A stretch of DNA of 64,000 nt from Betaproteobacteria bacterium (GCA_009377585.1 WHTS01000014.1:22796-86795), one strand, 5' to 3'; positions 25,506-34,511 are shown, counted from the stretch's first letter. Made by a program: numbers and translations. Notes: generated by a model from the sequence alone, not told the origin.

Positions 25506-26444
25506 CTATCGGCTTCCTTGCGGCCGATTGCGTGTGACGGCGTCGGGATGCGTCGAATCCGCGCCCATGTAGATTCCCTTCTCCCAGCTGCGCTGCAACG
25601 GATCGCGCACCGCGAGTTGCATGCGACCGATGTGCTGGATCTCGAAATCGACCACCTCGCCATCCTGCAGCGGGCCAAGACCTTCGTGATTGGTGCCGCA
25701 CGCGATCACGTCGCCGGAGTTGAGCGTCATGATGGCCGAGGCAAATTCCACCAGCTCGGGGACGAGATGCTCCATGTCGTCGGTGTTGTAGTTGTGCCGC
25801 AGCTGACCGTCCACCCAGAAGCGCACCAGGACATCGTTCGGGTCGGGAATCTCGTCCAGCGTTGCGATACAGGGGCCGAGCGGCGCGAAGGTATCGAACG
25901 ACTTGCCGATCCAGCTCCCGGTCTTCCACGTGCGCCGGCCCTCGCCGCGCGCCGAAACGTCGATCATTCCGGTATAGCCGAACACGGCGTCGCGCCAGTT
26001 CGACTGCTTCACCTGCTTGGCCGGCCCCTTCAGCACCAGCGCGAGCTCGGCTTCGTGCATGAAAATCCAGGGCTCGGTGAATTCCGGCAGCACGATCGTA
26101 TCGCCCGGGCCGACCACGGCATCCGGATTCTTCAGAAACATGTTGAGCGGCCGCGCCTCGAGCGCCCCATGCTCCCAGTAGTTCGCGATGCACGCGAGAA
26201 TCTTCCCGGGCCGGGGCAACGGCGGGCGCAGCCGCACTTCGGCCAGCGGCCTCGCATCGCCGTCGCGCGCGCGTTGTTCGAGCTTGGCGCGCAGGCTGTC
26301 GAACCCATCGATGATCGCCGTCATCGTGGCCTGCGGCGAATGCCCGCGCGGCGCGAGATCCGATACATCGACGATCCCGCGATCGGTGATCACGCCGGGC
26401 ACGATATTCCCGCCCCGGCCATTTTCGAATAGTGCGAGTCTCAT
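25506..26444 (-). CDS. Fumarylacetoacetate hydrolase family protein
   Basis: This 312-residue FAH-fold protein contains the metal-binding E-x-E in MHEAELALVLKG (about residue 133), preceded by ACIANYWEHG and followed by GYTGMIDVSARGEG and the C-terminal AVRDPLQRSWE. Family members hydrolyse C-C bonds in beta-keto acids or act as oxaloacetate decarboxylases and 2-keto-pentenoate hydratases in aromatic catabolism. A GTG is next to the ATG at 26444, and GGGAGGCG provides the ribosome site. It is followed downstream by the oxidoreductase and preceded by an amidohydrolase on the same strand, consistent with one catabolic operon. The exact substrate is unknown. Confidence 0.9.
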   Translation of the reverse strand: MRLALFENGRGGNIVPGVITDRGIVDVSDLAPRGHSPQATMTAIIDGFDSLRAKLEQRARDGDARPLAEVRLRPPLPRPGKILACIANYWEHGALEARPLNMFLKNPDAVVGPGDTIVLPEFTEPWIFMHEAELALVLKGPAKQVKQSNWRDAVFGYTGMIDVSARGEGRRTWKTGSWIGKSFDTFAPLGPCIATLDEIPDPNDVLVRFWVDGQLRHNYNTDDMEHLVPELVEFASAIMTLNSGDVIACGTNHEGLGPLQDGEVVDFEIQHIGRMQLAVRDPLQRSWEKGIYMGADSTHPDAVTRNRPQGSR

Positions 26445-26510
26445 CACCGCCTCCCTCGAAGGAATCGTCGCCCTAGGCGCATGCCGTACACGCGCTCTCG
26501 CATGACCGTG

Positions 26511-27614
26511 CTATTGGACCCGCAACAGTTTCGCTGCCGTGGTGCCCAGAATCGCGATGCGCTCGTCATCACTCAGGCTCGGCGTGTTGAGGACGTGATC
26601 GACCGCCTTGTCCTCCCACGGATAGGGGTGGTCGGTGCCGAGCATGATCTGGCTCGAGCCCACGTTCGCGGCCAGGTGCCGCAGCGCTTCGGGCGTGAAG
26701 ATGAGCGCATCGTAGTAGAGCTGCTTCAGGTACTCCGTCGGCCGTTTCTTCAACGTGCGGTTGCAGCGCTGCGGGAACGTGAGGCAGCCGTGGTCGGAGC
26801 GGTCCATGTAGGAGGCGAGGTAGCCGCCGCCGTGCGCGGCGCAAATCTTCAGCCCCGGGAACATGTCGAGCGTCCCCTCGAAGATCAGGTGCGAGAGCGC
26901 GATCGTCGTGTCGAGCGGATTGCCGATCACGTTATCGAGCACGCCATTGCCTTTCAGGCGCCGGGCGAGGTCGGGCGTGCCCTGCGGGTGCACGAAGACG
27001 AGGATGTCGAGCTCCTCGCACTTGCGCCAGAACGGATGGAACTTCGGATCGGCGAACTCGTCGTCACCGACGCTCCCGCCGACCGCGGCGCCACGCAAAC
27101 CGAGCTTCTTCACCGCGTGCTCGAGCTGTTGCACGGCCAGCTCGGGGAACTGCAGCGCAACCGATGCGAACGCGACGAAGCGGTCGGGATTGCGCGCGCA
27201 GATCTCGACCAGCCCTTCGTTGTTGAGGCGCACCACGTCCGCGGCGGTATCGCGATCGGCCTGGTACCAGTTCGGATTGATGCTGAGCGCTTCCATGTCG
27301 ATGCCCTGCGCGTCCATGGCGCGAAGACGGCTCGCCGCGTCCTCGAGCACGATGCCATCGGTATGGTGCCTGTAGGCATCTTCGCCGATGAGCTTGCACG
27401 CTGCGGGGATGAGACAGTGCGCGTGCACGTCGATCGTCTTCACGCGCCGGCCCTTGACGACGACTTCGCGGCGCTTGACCGCGGATTGCGCGGAGCCTGA
27501 GCCCGATTGTGCCGCTGCAGCCATTCGCGGCTCCTGCGCGGCAATGAGCTCGCAGCCCGTAAAAACGATCGCGGGATCGACCGTGCGCGGATTGGTTGCG
27601 CTGTGCGTATTCAT
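26511..27614 (-). CDS. Amidohydrolase family protein, ACMSD-like decarboxylase type
   Basis: This 367-residue TIM-barrel protein belongs to amidohydrolase_2 (ACMSD / 5-carboxyvanillate decarboxylase) enzymes. Metal ligands are expected in IDVHAHCLI near residue 62, a central HPQGTPD histidine near 215, the AHGGGYLASY histidine near 272 and the aspartate in LGTDHPYPWE near 325. These enzymes decarboxylate or hydrate aromatic or muconate-type acids. ATG 27614 has an excellent ribosome site (GGAGGGGGAAG). An N-terminal extension of about 40 Ala/Ser-rich residues precedes the barrel. It heads a minus-strand run with an FAH protein and an oxidoreductase, which fits a ring-cleavage-like pathway. 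Confidence 0.88.
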   Translation of the reverse strand: MNTHSATNPRTVDPAIVFTGCELIAAQEPRMAAAAQSGSGSAQSAVKRREVVVKGRRVKTIDVHAHCLIPAACKLIGEDAYRHHTDGIVLEDAASRLRAMDAQGIDMEALSINPNWYQADRDTAADVVRLNNEGLVEICARNPDRFVAFASVALQFPELAVQQLEHAVKKLGLRGAAVGGSVGDDEFADPKFHPFWRKCEELDILVFVHPQGTPDLARRLKGNGVLDNVIGNPLDTTIALSHLIFEGTLDMFPGLKICAAHGGGYLASYMDRSDHGCLTFPQRCNRTLKKRPTEYLKQLYYDALIFTPEALRHLAANVGSSQIMLGTDHPYPWEDKAVDHVLNTPSLSDDERIAILGTTAAKLLRVQ

Positions 27615-27737
27615 TTTGCTTCCCCCTCCGTTGGTTGGCAGCGCTACTATACCGCGCGGCATTCGGGGGAGGGAAACGATGCGCGCGCCGCACGCGCCAT
27701 GTCTTCCACGCGCTCGAAGTCCGCGGCCGCGTGCGAC

Positions 27738-28739
27738 TCAGCGCGGCTTCACTTCGCCGAGCTCGCCCAGCAGCGACTCGAGCTTCTTGTACTCTTCCTG
27801 CATGAATCTGAGCGCGCCCGCGCTGTTTAGATACTCGTCTTCCCACTGATAGCGCTCGAGCGCCTGCTGCCACTCGGGCGACTTGACCATCGCAGCGAGC
27901 GTCTGGTCCCAGTACGCGATCTGCGCGGGCGTAAGGCCCTTCGGCCCGACCAGGGAACGCCAGTTCGCGGTTACCGCATCGATGCCGAGCTCTTTCCAGG
28001 TGGGAATGCTCGCCGCCTCGCCCCCCAGCCGTTTCGGCGCGGTTACCGCGAGCGCGCGCAGCTTGCCGCTGGTCGCGTGCTTCAAGGCCGATCCGGGTGT
28101 CGCCATCAGCACATCGACGTGGCCGCCCATGACCGCGACGGTCGTCTGCGCCGAGCCCTTGAACGGCACGAACACCACTTTCTTCAGATCCACGCCGCCC
28201 GCCTTCAACACCATCCCGGCCGCGATGTGATTGCCGCTGCCCGGATTGGTGATGGCGAAAGTCAGCGATTCCGGTTTCGCCCGCAGGTGCGCAATCAAAT
28301 CCGTGCCGGTCTTGATCGGCGAATCGGGCCGAACCCACATGCCGATGTATTCGCTGGTGAGCAGCGCGAGCGGTGTTACATCCGTGTAGGTCAACGGATG
28401 CGACCCGGTGATGCGGTTGGTCAGCAGGTTCGGCAGCGCCATGGAAACGTAGTGCGCGTCGCCGGCGTGCTGATTGAGATATTGCATCGCGATCACGTGC
28501 CCGCCGCCGGGCTTGTTGATCGCGATCACCGCATTGCCGGCATTGGTGCGCTCCAGGTACTTCTGGATGAGCCGGCCGGTCATGTCGAGCGGGCCGCCCG
28601 CCGGCGTGCCGATGATGACTTCGATGTTGCGCGTCGGACGCCACTCGCTGGCCGCAGCGAAGCAGGACGTGCTCACCAGCAGCGCGGCGCACGCTGCCGC
28701 GATGGACGTCAACATCCTTACTGCCTGACTACCCGGCAT
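27738..28739 (-). CDS. Bug/TctC family substrate-binding protein
   Basis: This is a fourth Bug-type receptor, 333 residues, with the leader MLTSIAAACAALLVSTSCFAAA and mature start near SEWRPTRNIEVIIGTPAGGPLDMTGR. The binding loop is TPAGGPLD. Its ATG at 28739 lies two bases beyond the stop of the upstream LVIVD-repeat gene, so the two are probably co-transcribed and coupled. A catabolic amidohydrolase follows after 123 bp. The coupling hints that the LVIVD protein and this receptor serve the same substrate, but no ligand can be assigned. Confidence 0.9.
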   Translation of the reverse strand: MPGSQAVRMLTSIAAACAALLVSTSCFAAASEWRPTRNIEVIIGTPAGGPLDMTGRLIQKYLERTNAGNAVIAINKPGGGHVIAMQYLNQHAGDAHYVSMALPNLLTNRITGSHPLTYTDVTPLALLTSEYIGMWVRPDSPIKTGTDLIAHLRAKPESLTFAITNPGSGNHIAAGMVLKAGGVDLKKVVFVPFKGSAQTTVAVMGGHVDVLMATPGSALKHATSGKLRALAVTAPKRLGGEAASIPTWKELGIDAVTANWRSLVGPKGLTPAQIAYWDQTLAAMVKSPEWQQALERYQWEDEYLNSAGALRFMQEEYKKLESLLGELGEVKPR

Positions 28740-28743
28740 CGCA

Positions 28744-30066
28744 TCAGCCTCGATCGAGCTCGACCACGTCGAAGCGCGGGCCGCGGTCGACCAGGTAGAT
28801 GATGCCGCGCTCGTCCATGTCGACGTCGTTGGTCAGCGGTCCGGCACGACCGCGCGCGGGCTCGGGGATGAAATGGGCGACCTCGTGCGGCGCGTCCGGC
28901 TGGGCCACGTCCACGATGCGCAGGCCGCCGGCGAACCAGGTGCAGTAGACGAGCGTCTCCTTGCGCATGCGCTCCAGGAACTGATGGCCGCCGAATCGGC
29001 CCGGTGTCGCGCGCGCCCAGGGCGAATCGAGCTCGCTCACCTCGAACATCGACACCGGCTTGATGTCCGCAAAGTCGGTCACGTCGAAGACCCACAGCGC
29101 CGCATGCGGCCGGCCGCGCCGGCGCTCCATCTCCTCGGCGCCGTGGGCGTGATCTTCCTCGTCGATCGCGACGGCAACGCGGCGTCCGCCGATCGGCACC
29201 GGCATTTCCATGAAGGTATGCGTCGGTTCGACGAACGGGGGGTGATAGTTGTAGGCGCCGACGGTCCTCGGGTTGCGGATGTCGGCAACGTCGATGATGC
29301 GCATGCCCGCCATCCAGCAGCCCGCCCATAGCCGATCGCCCGAGCGCAGGGCATGATGCAGCCGGTTGCGCCGGCCGGGCCACGCCGGCGTTTCGCCTGC
29401 CGCGGTGTGCTGGCCGGGCATCCACCAGCGCGAGACTTCCTCCACCTTCGACGGATCGCGGATGTCGTAGATCACCAGGATCGCTCCGAGGTACCCCGGC
29501 ATCTCGGTCGAGATATAGGCGTAGTTCGCATCCATGTCGTAGCGATGCACACCCCGGCCTCCGGTCTTGACGAACGAGATCAGCTTGGGCTTCGTCTTGT
29601 CGCTCACGTCGTAGAGCTTGAACCCGCCTTGATCGTAAGGATTGCGCTCGGAAGCCTCGAGCACGGCGATATCCGATTCGCTCACGCTCAGCTTGTCTGC
29701 GATTTCCCTGACCGTCGGCTTGCGGCCGAGCTGCTGCTCCAGCGCCGTGCGCGCGCTCGCCAGGACCTCGGACTTTCGCCCGAGCGCGGACGCGTTCATT
29801 TCGCTGTTGACGATCATGAGGCCGCCGACCACCCGGGCCTTGTGGCTGTGCGAGCTCGGGTCGTCGAGGTGGATCTGCGACACGATGCGCGGCTTGCGCG
29901 GATCGGAAATGTCCAGGATGGAGGTGCCGAGGCGGTCCTTGTTGGTCAGATGCCCGATGTAGGCATGGTTGCCCTGGATGCACACCTGTCCCGCACCCGG
30001 AAGCGCCATCTGAGCGAGGTGCTTCATGTTGCGGCTTGCGACGCTTGCAGTTTGGGGCGCGTTCAT
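28744..30066 (-). CDS. LVIVD-repeat beta-propeller protein with a sigma-70-region-3-like insert
   Basis: This 440-residue protein is built from LVIVD-type propeller blades (for example TSILDISDPRKPRIVSQI, FKLYDVSDKTKPKLISF, ILVIYDIRDPSKVEEVS, MRIIDVADIRNPRTVGAY and LRIVDVAQPDAPHEVAHF). The molecular role of LVIVD repeats is uncertain; many are extracellular. No signal peptide is evident in the chosen start (ATG 30066). Residues about 92-140 interrupt the propeller with EVLASARTALEQQLGRKPTVREIADKL, which is close to the helix-turn-helix consensus of sigma-70 region 3. The gene ends two bases before the start of a Bug receptor gene. Alternative enzymes of the selenium-binding-protein type are possible. 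Confidence 0.78.
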   Translation of the reverse strand: MNAPQTASVASRNMKHLAQMALPGAGQVCIQGNHAYIGHLTNKDRLGTSILDISDPRKPRIVSQIHLDDPSSHSHKARVVGGLMIVNSEMNASALGRKSEVLASARTALEQQLGRKPTVREIADKLSVSESDIAVLEASERNPYDQGGFKLYDVSDKTKPKLISFVKTGGRGVHRYDMDANYAYISTEMPGYLGAILVIYDIRDPSKVEEVSRWWMPGQHTAAGETPAWPGRRNRLHHALRSGDRLWAGCWMAGMRIIDVADIRNPRTVGAYNYHPPFVEPTHTFMEMPVPIGGRRVAVAIDEEDHAHGAEEMERRRGRPHAALWVFDVTDFADIKPVSMFEVSELDSPWARATPGRFGGHQFLERMRKETLVYCTWFAGGLRIVDVAQPDAPHEVAHFIPEPARGRAGPLTNDVDMDERGIIYLVDRGPRFDVVELDRG

Positions 30067-30363
30067 CTTGTGGTCCGACTCGCAGCATAGTGACGATTGC
30101 CGCAATCCTACCTCAACTGGATGGGATTGAACGCGCATGTCCCATCGGGGTCAGGCCTGCGTAAGACCCCATGCGCGCGCTGCCTACACGCGCTTGTGCA
30201 GCGCTCGACCCGAAGCGCTGTTGCGAGCTTGAGTACGCGCGGCGAATGGTTTAGATTGGCCCGCCGGAATGTCGGCGGCCGGCGTGCGGGGCTTTGGCCG
30301 CACCTTCGGCCCGCTTGCATTCGTCCGCGCGCAGGCCGCGCGGCCACTCACCGGAATCGATCG
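30067..30363. other. Intergenic region between the LVIVD gene and the F420 cluster
   Basis: About 297 bp with no convincing gene. A small dyad GGGGTC/GACCCC (30137-30160) resembles the GGGGTCAG-type REP unit at 20613-20700. Divergent promoters for the LVIVD gene and the LLM oxidoreductase gene must be here. Open frames in the region have arginine-rich, shadow-like composition. Confidence 0.3.
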
Positions 30364-31314
30364 ATGCGACTCGGAATGCTTCTGCCGCACCGCGCCGTGG
30401 TGCTGTCCTCGGCGCGCCGCCCGCCGTTGGATCAGTGCTGGGCGAGCGCGCGCCTGTGCGATCAGGCCGGCATGGATCTATGGGTCGGCGACAGCATCGT
30501 GGCCAAGCCGCGGCTGGAGCCGCTGACGACGCTCGCATACTGCGCCGCGATCACCGAGCACGCGCGCCTGGGCACGGCGGTGCTGCTGCCGGCGCTGCGC
30601 CAGCCGACCGTGCTTGCGCACATGCTGGCGAACATCGATCAGCTGAGTGCCGGCCGTTTGGTGCTGGGTCTCGGCGTGGGTTGGCCTTTGCCGGTGATCG
30701 AGCGCGAATGGGAGGCATGCGGGCGCGTGCACAAGCGCCGTGCGCGCGACCTGGAAGAGCACATCGTGGTGTGGCGCAAGCTGTGGAGCGGGGCGCCGGT
30801 CGGCTTCGAAGGCAACGGCTTCAAGTTGACCGAGCACACGATCGGCCCGCTGCCGTGGACCGAAGCGGGCCCCCCGGTGCTCGTCACCGCCGGCAACCGC
30901 GGCGAATTCATTCCGGCGCAGATTGAGCGGGTGGGCCGACTGGGCGACGGCGTCATCACCACCTACGTGACCGAGGACGATATTCGCCGCTTGCGAGAGC
31001 TCTGCCAGGAAGCGTTCGAGAAGCACGGCCGGGCGCGCCGCGAGTTTCCGCTGTGTGTCTACACGACCGTGCGCATCGAGCCCGATGCGGCCAAAGCCGA
31101 ACGCGAGACGCGCGCTTTCCTCGAGCGCTACTACGGTGGCGGCGTCAACTTCCGCGGCCTCATGGGGCTCGGGCCGGCAGTCGCGGTGATCGAGGTGCTG
31201 AAGCGCTACCAGGCGGCCGGCGTTACCGATCTCTGCGTCCGCTTCGCCGGCGAGGATCAGGTCGCGCAGCTGGAGCAGTTCATCCGCGACGTGCTGCCTG
31301 CGTTCGTATCATGA
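30364..31314 (+). CDS. LLM class (F420-dependent) oxidoreductase
   Basis: This luciferase-like-monooxygenase-fold TIM barrel, 316 residues, has the N-terminal MRLGMLLPHRAVVLSSA, a substrate/cofactor segment DQAGMDLWVGDSIVAKPRLEPLTTLAYCAAITEHARLGTAVL and the later LGLGVGW and VLVTAGNRGEF. LLM members without flavin use coenzyme F420 for hydride transfer. The genes directly downstream (npdG, cofE, cofD, cofC) belong to F420 metabolism, which strongly favours F420 as the cofactor. ATG 30364 was chosen because the family begins there; GGAA precedes it. The substrate is not predictable. Confidence 0.85.
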   Translation: MRLGMLLPHRAVVLSSARRPPLDQCWASARLCDQAGMDLWVGDSIVAKPRLEPLTTLAYCAAITEHARLGTAVLLPALRQPTVLAHMLANIDQLSAGRLVLGLGVGWPLPVIEREWEACGRVHKRRARDLEEHIVVWRKLWSGAPVGFEGNGFKLTEHTIGPLPWTEAGPPVLVTAGNRGEFIPAQIERVGRLGDGVITTYVTEDDIRRLRELCQEAFEKHGRARREFPLCVYTTVRIEPDAAKAERETRAFLERYYGGGVNFRGLMGLGPAVAVIEVLKRYQAAGVTDLCVRFAGEDQVAQLEQFIRDVLPAFVS

Positions 31315-31348
31315 GGGATCGTTTCAACAACAGAATCGGGAACCGCCT

Positions 31349-32020
31349 TTGAGCACATCACAAACCATCGCCGTCCTCGGCGGTACCGGCAAGGAAGGCA
31401 AGGGCCTCGCGCTGCGCTGGGCAGCGAAAGGCCACGAGATTGTGATCGGATCGCGTTCGGCCGAACGCGCGCAAGCGGCTGCGGACGATATTGCCGCGAT
31501 GCTGGCCGGTAACGCGCGCGTGCGCGGCGCGGAGAATCTTGCTGCCGCGCAGGCCTGCACGCTGGCCGTTCTCTCGGTGCCGTACGCCGCGCAAGTCGAA
31601 ACGGCCGAGCAAGTAGCAGCGGCGCTGGCGGGCAAGATCCTGATCGACGTGACGGCGCCGCTGGTGCCGCCGCGCGTGGATCGGGTCGCGCTGCCCAATG
31701 GCGAGTCGGCCGTGGTGGCCTTGCAGCGCCGGCTCGGCGCCGAGGTCCGAGTCGTGTCCGCATTCCAGAACGTGTCGGCGGCGCATTTGAGCGATCTCAC
31801 GCACGCCATCGATTGCGATGTGCTGGTCTGCGGCGACGACGCGCAGGCGCGCGAGACGGCGATCGGGCTCGCTCACGATGCCGGCATGCGCGCATGGCAT
31901 GCCGGCGTGCTGGCCAATTCAGTCGCGGCCGAGGCGCTCACGTCGGTGCTGATCGCGATCAACAAGCGCTACAAGATCGCGGGCTCCGGCATTCGCATCA
32001 CCGGCTTGCCTTCGGGCTGA
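31349..32020 (+). CDS. npdG: NADPH-dependent F420 reductase (NpdG/Fno-like)
   Basis: This 223-residue protein transfers hydride between NADP(H) and coenzyme F420. It starts at TTG 31349 after GGGAA and opens with the dinucleotide loop IAVLGGTGKEGKGLALRWAAKGHEIVIGSR typical of NpdG/Fno. The family segments VLSVPYAAQVE, VVSAFQNVSAAHL and GDDAQARE are present, and the protein ends with INKRYKIAGSGIRITGLPSG. It directly follows the LLM oxidoreductase (34 bp) and precedes cofE (7 bp), making a cofactor-reducing unit in one operon. Confidence 0.92.
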   Translation: MSTSQTIAVLGGTGKEGKGLALRWAAKGHEIVIGSRSAERAQAAADDIAAMLAGNARVRGAENLAAAQACTLAVLSVPYAAQVETAEQVAAALAGKILIDVTAPLVPPRVDRVALPNGESAVVALQRRLGAEVRVVSAFQNVSAAHLSDLTHAIDCDVLVCGDDAQARETAIGLAHDAGMRAWHAGVLANSVAAEALTSVLIAINKRYKIAGSGIRITGLPSG

Positions 32021-32027
32021 CGGCAGC

Positions 32028-32795
32028 GTGCACGTGCGAGAGCTGACTCTCATCGCGCTGACCGGCATCCCCGAAGTGGAAGCGGGTGCTTCGCTTCCCG
32101 ATATCATCCTGCAAGCGCTCGACCGCAGCGGAGCAAGCCTCGCCGCGGCGGATGTGCTCGTGGTCGCGCAGAAGATCGTCTCCAAGGTCGAGGGCAGGCG
32201 CGTGCCGCTGGCAGACGTACAGCCTTCCGAGCGCGCGCGGGCGTTGGCGGTGCAGGCGCAGAAGGACCCGCGTCTCATGGAGCTCGTCCTGCGCGAGGCG
32301 CGCGAAGTGCTGCGCGTGAAGCCTGGCATCGTGATCGTCGAGCATCGGCTGGGCTTTGTCATGGCCAACGCCGGGATCGATCAATCCAATCTCGCCCCGG
32401 GCGAGAGCGAGAGCGTGCTGCTGCTGCCGGAGAATCCGGATGCATCCGCGGCGCGGTTGCGTGCCGTGATCGCAGCGGCATGCGGCGTCGATGTCGGCGT
32501 CATCATCAACGACAGCTTCGGGCGCGCGTGGCGCAACGGCGTGACCGGCGTTGCGATCGGCGTGGCCGGCGTGCCGGCCCTGGTCGACATGCGCGGCCGG
32601 ACCGATCGGGCCGGACGCGAGCTCAGAGTCACCGAGATCGCGGCGGCCGACGAGCTGGCCGCCGCCGCATCGCTCGTGATGGGGCAGACGGGCGAAGGCT
32701 TGCCGGTCGTGCTCGCCCGCGGTTTTCCCTATGCGCTGCGCGAAAGCAGCGCCGCCGAGCTCGTCCGACCCAGGGCGCAGGACCTCTTCCGATGA
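32028..32795 (+). CDS. cofE: Coenzyme F420-0:L-glutamate ligase (CofE/FbiB N-domain)
   Basis: This 255-residue enzyme adds L-glutamate to F420-0 with GTP. Family landmarks are LTGIPEVEAGASLPDIIL, VLVVAQKIVSKVEGR, GFVMANAGIDQSNL, LLPENPDASAARLRAVI, VIINDSFGRAWRNGVTGVAIGVAG and GQTGEGLPVVLARGF. It has only the ligase domain, without the C-terminal nitroreductase-like domain of mycobacterial FbiB. GTG 32028 is the chosen start. The stop overlaps the cofD start by four bases (ATGA), so the two are translationally coupled. Confidence 0.95.
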   Translation: MHVRELTLIALTGIPEVEAGASLPDIILQALDRSGASLAAADVLVVAQKIVSKVEGRRVPLADVQPSERARALAVQAQKDPRLMELVLREAREVLRVKPGIVIVEHRLGFVMANAGIDQSNLAPGESESVLLLPENPDASAARLRAVIAAACGVDVGVIINDSFGRAWRNGVTGVAIGVAGVPALVDMRGRTDRAGRELRVTEIAAADELAAAASLVMGQTGEGLPVVLARGFPYALRESSAAELVRPRAQDLFR

Positions 32796-33748
32796 TCCTC
32801 GCGCTGGCCGGCGGAGTGGGCGGCGCGCGCCTCGCCGTCGGGCTCGCACGGGTGCTGACACCGAGTCGACTCGCGGTTGTCGTCAACACCGGCGACGATT
32901 TCGAGCACCTGGGCCTCACGATCTGTCCCGACGTCGATACCGTGCTCTATACCCTCGCAGGCGTGCACAATCCCGCGACCGGTTGGGGCCGCCGCGACGA
33001 GACGTGGTCCGCGCTGGACACGTTCGCCGAGCTGGGGGGGGAGACCTGGTTTCGCCTCGGCGACCGGGATCTTGCGCTGCACGTCCTGCGAACGCATGCG
33101 CTGCGTGCCGGGGTGCCGCTCGCGCAGGTCACGCAGATGCTCGCGCGCCGACTCGGCGTGCGCCATGCGATCCTGCCGATGAGCGAGACACCCGTTCGCA
33201 CCCGCGTGCGCACCAACCGGGGCGAGCTCGCGTTCCAGGATTATTTTGTTCGGCTGCGCTGCCGCCCGCGCGTGCAAGGATTCCGCTTCGTCGGCGCCGC
33301 ACGGGCTCGCGTTCCGGAGCGGCTCGCGACACTGTTGGCCTCGCCCCGGCTGCAGGCGGTCGTGATCGCGCCGTCCAATCCCTACGTGAGCATCGCGCCG
33401 ATCCTGCGCGTGCCGACGATCGGGCGCTGGTTCGCGTCCCGGCGCGTGCCGGTGGTCGCGGTGTCGCCCATCGTGGGCGGCGCGGCGCTCAAGGGCCCGG
33501 CCGCGAAGATGATGCGCGAGCTGCGCGTTGAGGCGAGCGCGCTGGGCGTCGTGCGCCACTATCGCGGCACGGTCGACGCCTGGGTCATCGATCGCGCCGA
33601 TGCAGCCTGCGCGCCGGACATCGAAGCGATGGGCCATCCCGTGTGCGTCACCGATACGATCATGAGCGACGCGCGCAAGAGCGAGCGTCTGGCCGGCGAA
33701 GTGATCCGGTTCGCGCGCTCGCTCGCCAGAGGGCGAGCGTCCGATTGA
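32792..33748 (+). CDS. cofD: 2-phospho-L-lactate transferase (CofD/FbiA)
   Basis: This 318-residue enzyme transfers a phospho-lactyl (or phosphoenolpyruvyl/phosphoglyceryl) group to F0 to give F420-0 or its relatives. Signature segments are LAGGVGGARLAVGLARVL, VVNTGDDFEHLGLTICPDVDTVLY, the GWGRRDETW loop, VIAPSNPYVSIAPIL and SPIVGGAALKGPAAKMMRE, which together define CofD. ATG 32792 overlaps the cofE stop. The activated donor is made by CofC, encoded next. No gene for F0 synthase (cofG/cofH or fbiC) is in the window, so it must be elsewhere. Confidence 0.95.
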   Translation: MILALAGGVGGARLAVGLARVLTPSRLAVVVNTGDDFEHLGLTICPDVDTVLYTLAGVHNPATGWGRRDETWSALDTFAELGGETWFRLGDRDLALHVLRTHALRAGVPLAQVTQMLARRLGVRHAILPMSETPVRTRVRTNRGELAFQDYFVRLRCRPRVQGFRFVGAARARVPERLATLLASPRLQAVVIAPSNPYVSIAPILRVPTIGRWFASRRVPVVAVSPIVGGAALKGPAAKMMRELRVEASALGVVRHYRGTVDAWVIDRADAACAPDIEAMGHPVCVTDTIMSDARKSERLAGEVIRFARSLARGRASD

Positions 33749-33825
33749 TGGATTGCGTCCATGGCCGTCCGCGGTGGCCGCATGCCGATGCGCGTCCTGC
33801 AAGGAAGGGAGAGAAGCCGCGCTCA

Positions 33826-34482
33826 ATGCGTACACCTGGAACAAGCCCCAGTGGCCGCCACGCTCCATGGATCATCCTGCCGGTGCGGGGCGAAGCGGCC
33901 GGCAAGTCGCGCCTTGCCGCCGTGCTCGACCCGATCGAGCGCATGCGGCTCAACCGCAAGTTGTTGCGCCGAACGCTGGACGCGATTGAACACTGGCAAG
34001 GCAGCCTCGCGCATTGCATCGTCGTGAGCCCGTGCGCGCGCACGGCTGCGTCCGCGCTGGCGCGCGGCGCGGTCGTGTTGAGCGAGCCCTTGCCGCGGCG
34101 CGGGTTGAACCGCGCCGCCGCGCTCGGCGTGAAGCTTGCGGCACGACGCGGCGCGCTCCGTGTGCTGATTCTGCCCGGTGATCTCGCACTGCTCCGCGTC
34201 GCATCGTTGAATGGCATGGCGCGCGCTGCCGGCGCGGGTGCGCGCGCGGCCATCGCCCCCGATCGCGCCGGCAGCGGGACCAATGCGCTACTCATCCCTG
34301 CGGGCGCGCGCTTCCGCTTCGCCTTCGGCGCCGACAGTTTCGCGCGCCACGTCGCAGCCCTGCGCGCACGCGGCTACGCCGTGACCGTGCGCACCGACCA
34401 GGGTTTGTGCTTCGATCTCGATACGCCGCAAGACCTGGCCGCCGTGGCGGGTGCGGGTCTATGGCAGTCATTCGGTACTTGA
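33826..34482 (+). CDS. cofC: 2-phospho-L-lactate guanylyltransferase (CofC/FbiD)
   Basis: This protein makes the nucleotide-activated three-carbon donor used by CofD. Family features are WIILPVRGEAAGKSRLAAVLDPIERMRLNRKLLRRTLDAI at the N-terminus, SEPLPRRGLNRAAALG, LILPGDLALLRVASLN and IAPDRAGSGTNALLIP. The start at 33826 follows AAGGAAGGGAGAG; an upstream ATG at 33748 overlaps the cofD stop and would add 26 residues with no homology. CofC types differ in using 2-phospholactate, PEP or 3-phosphoglycerate; the substrate type cannot be read here. It ends the F420 cluster, and a convergent MFS gene follows. Confidence 0.9.
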   Translation: MRTPGTSPSGRHAPWIILPVRGEAAGKSRLAAVLDPIERMRLNRKLLRRTLDAIEHWQGSLAHCIVVSPCARTAASALARGAVVLSEPLPRRGLNRAAALGVKLAARRGALRVLILPGDLALLRVASLNGMARAAGAGARAAIAPDRAGSGTNALLIPAGARFRFAFGADSFARHVAALRARGYAVTVRTDQGLCFDLDTPQDLAAVAGAGLWQSFGT

Positions 34483-34511
34483 GTGGCGGCAAGTCATCGC
34501 GACCGCGGGAC

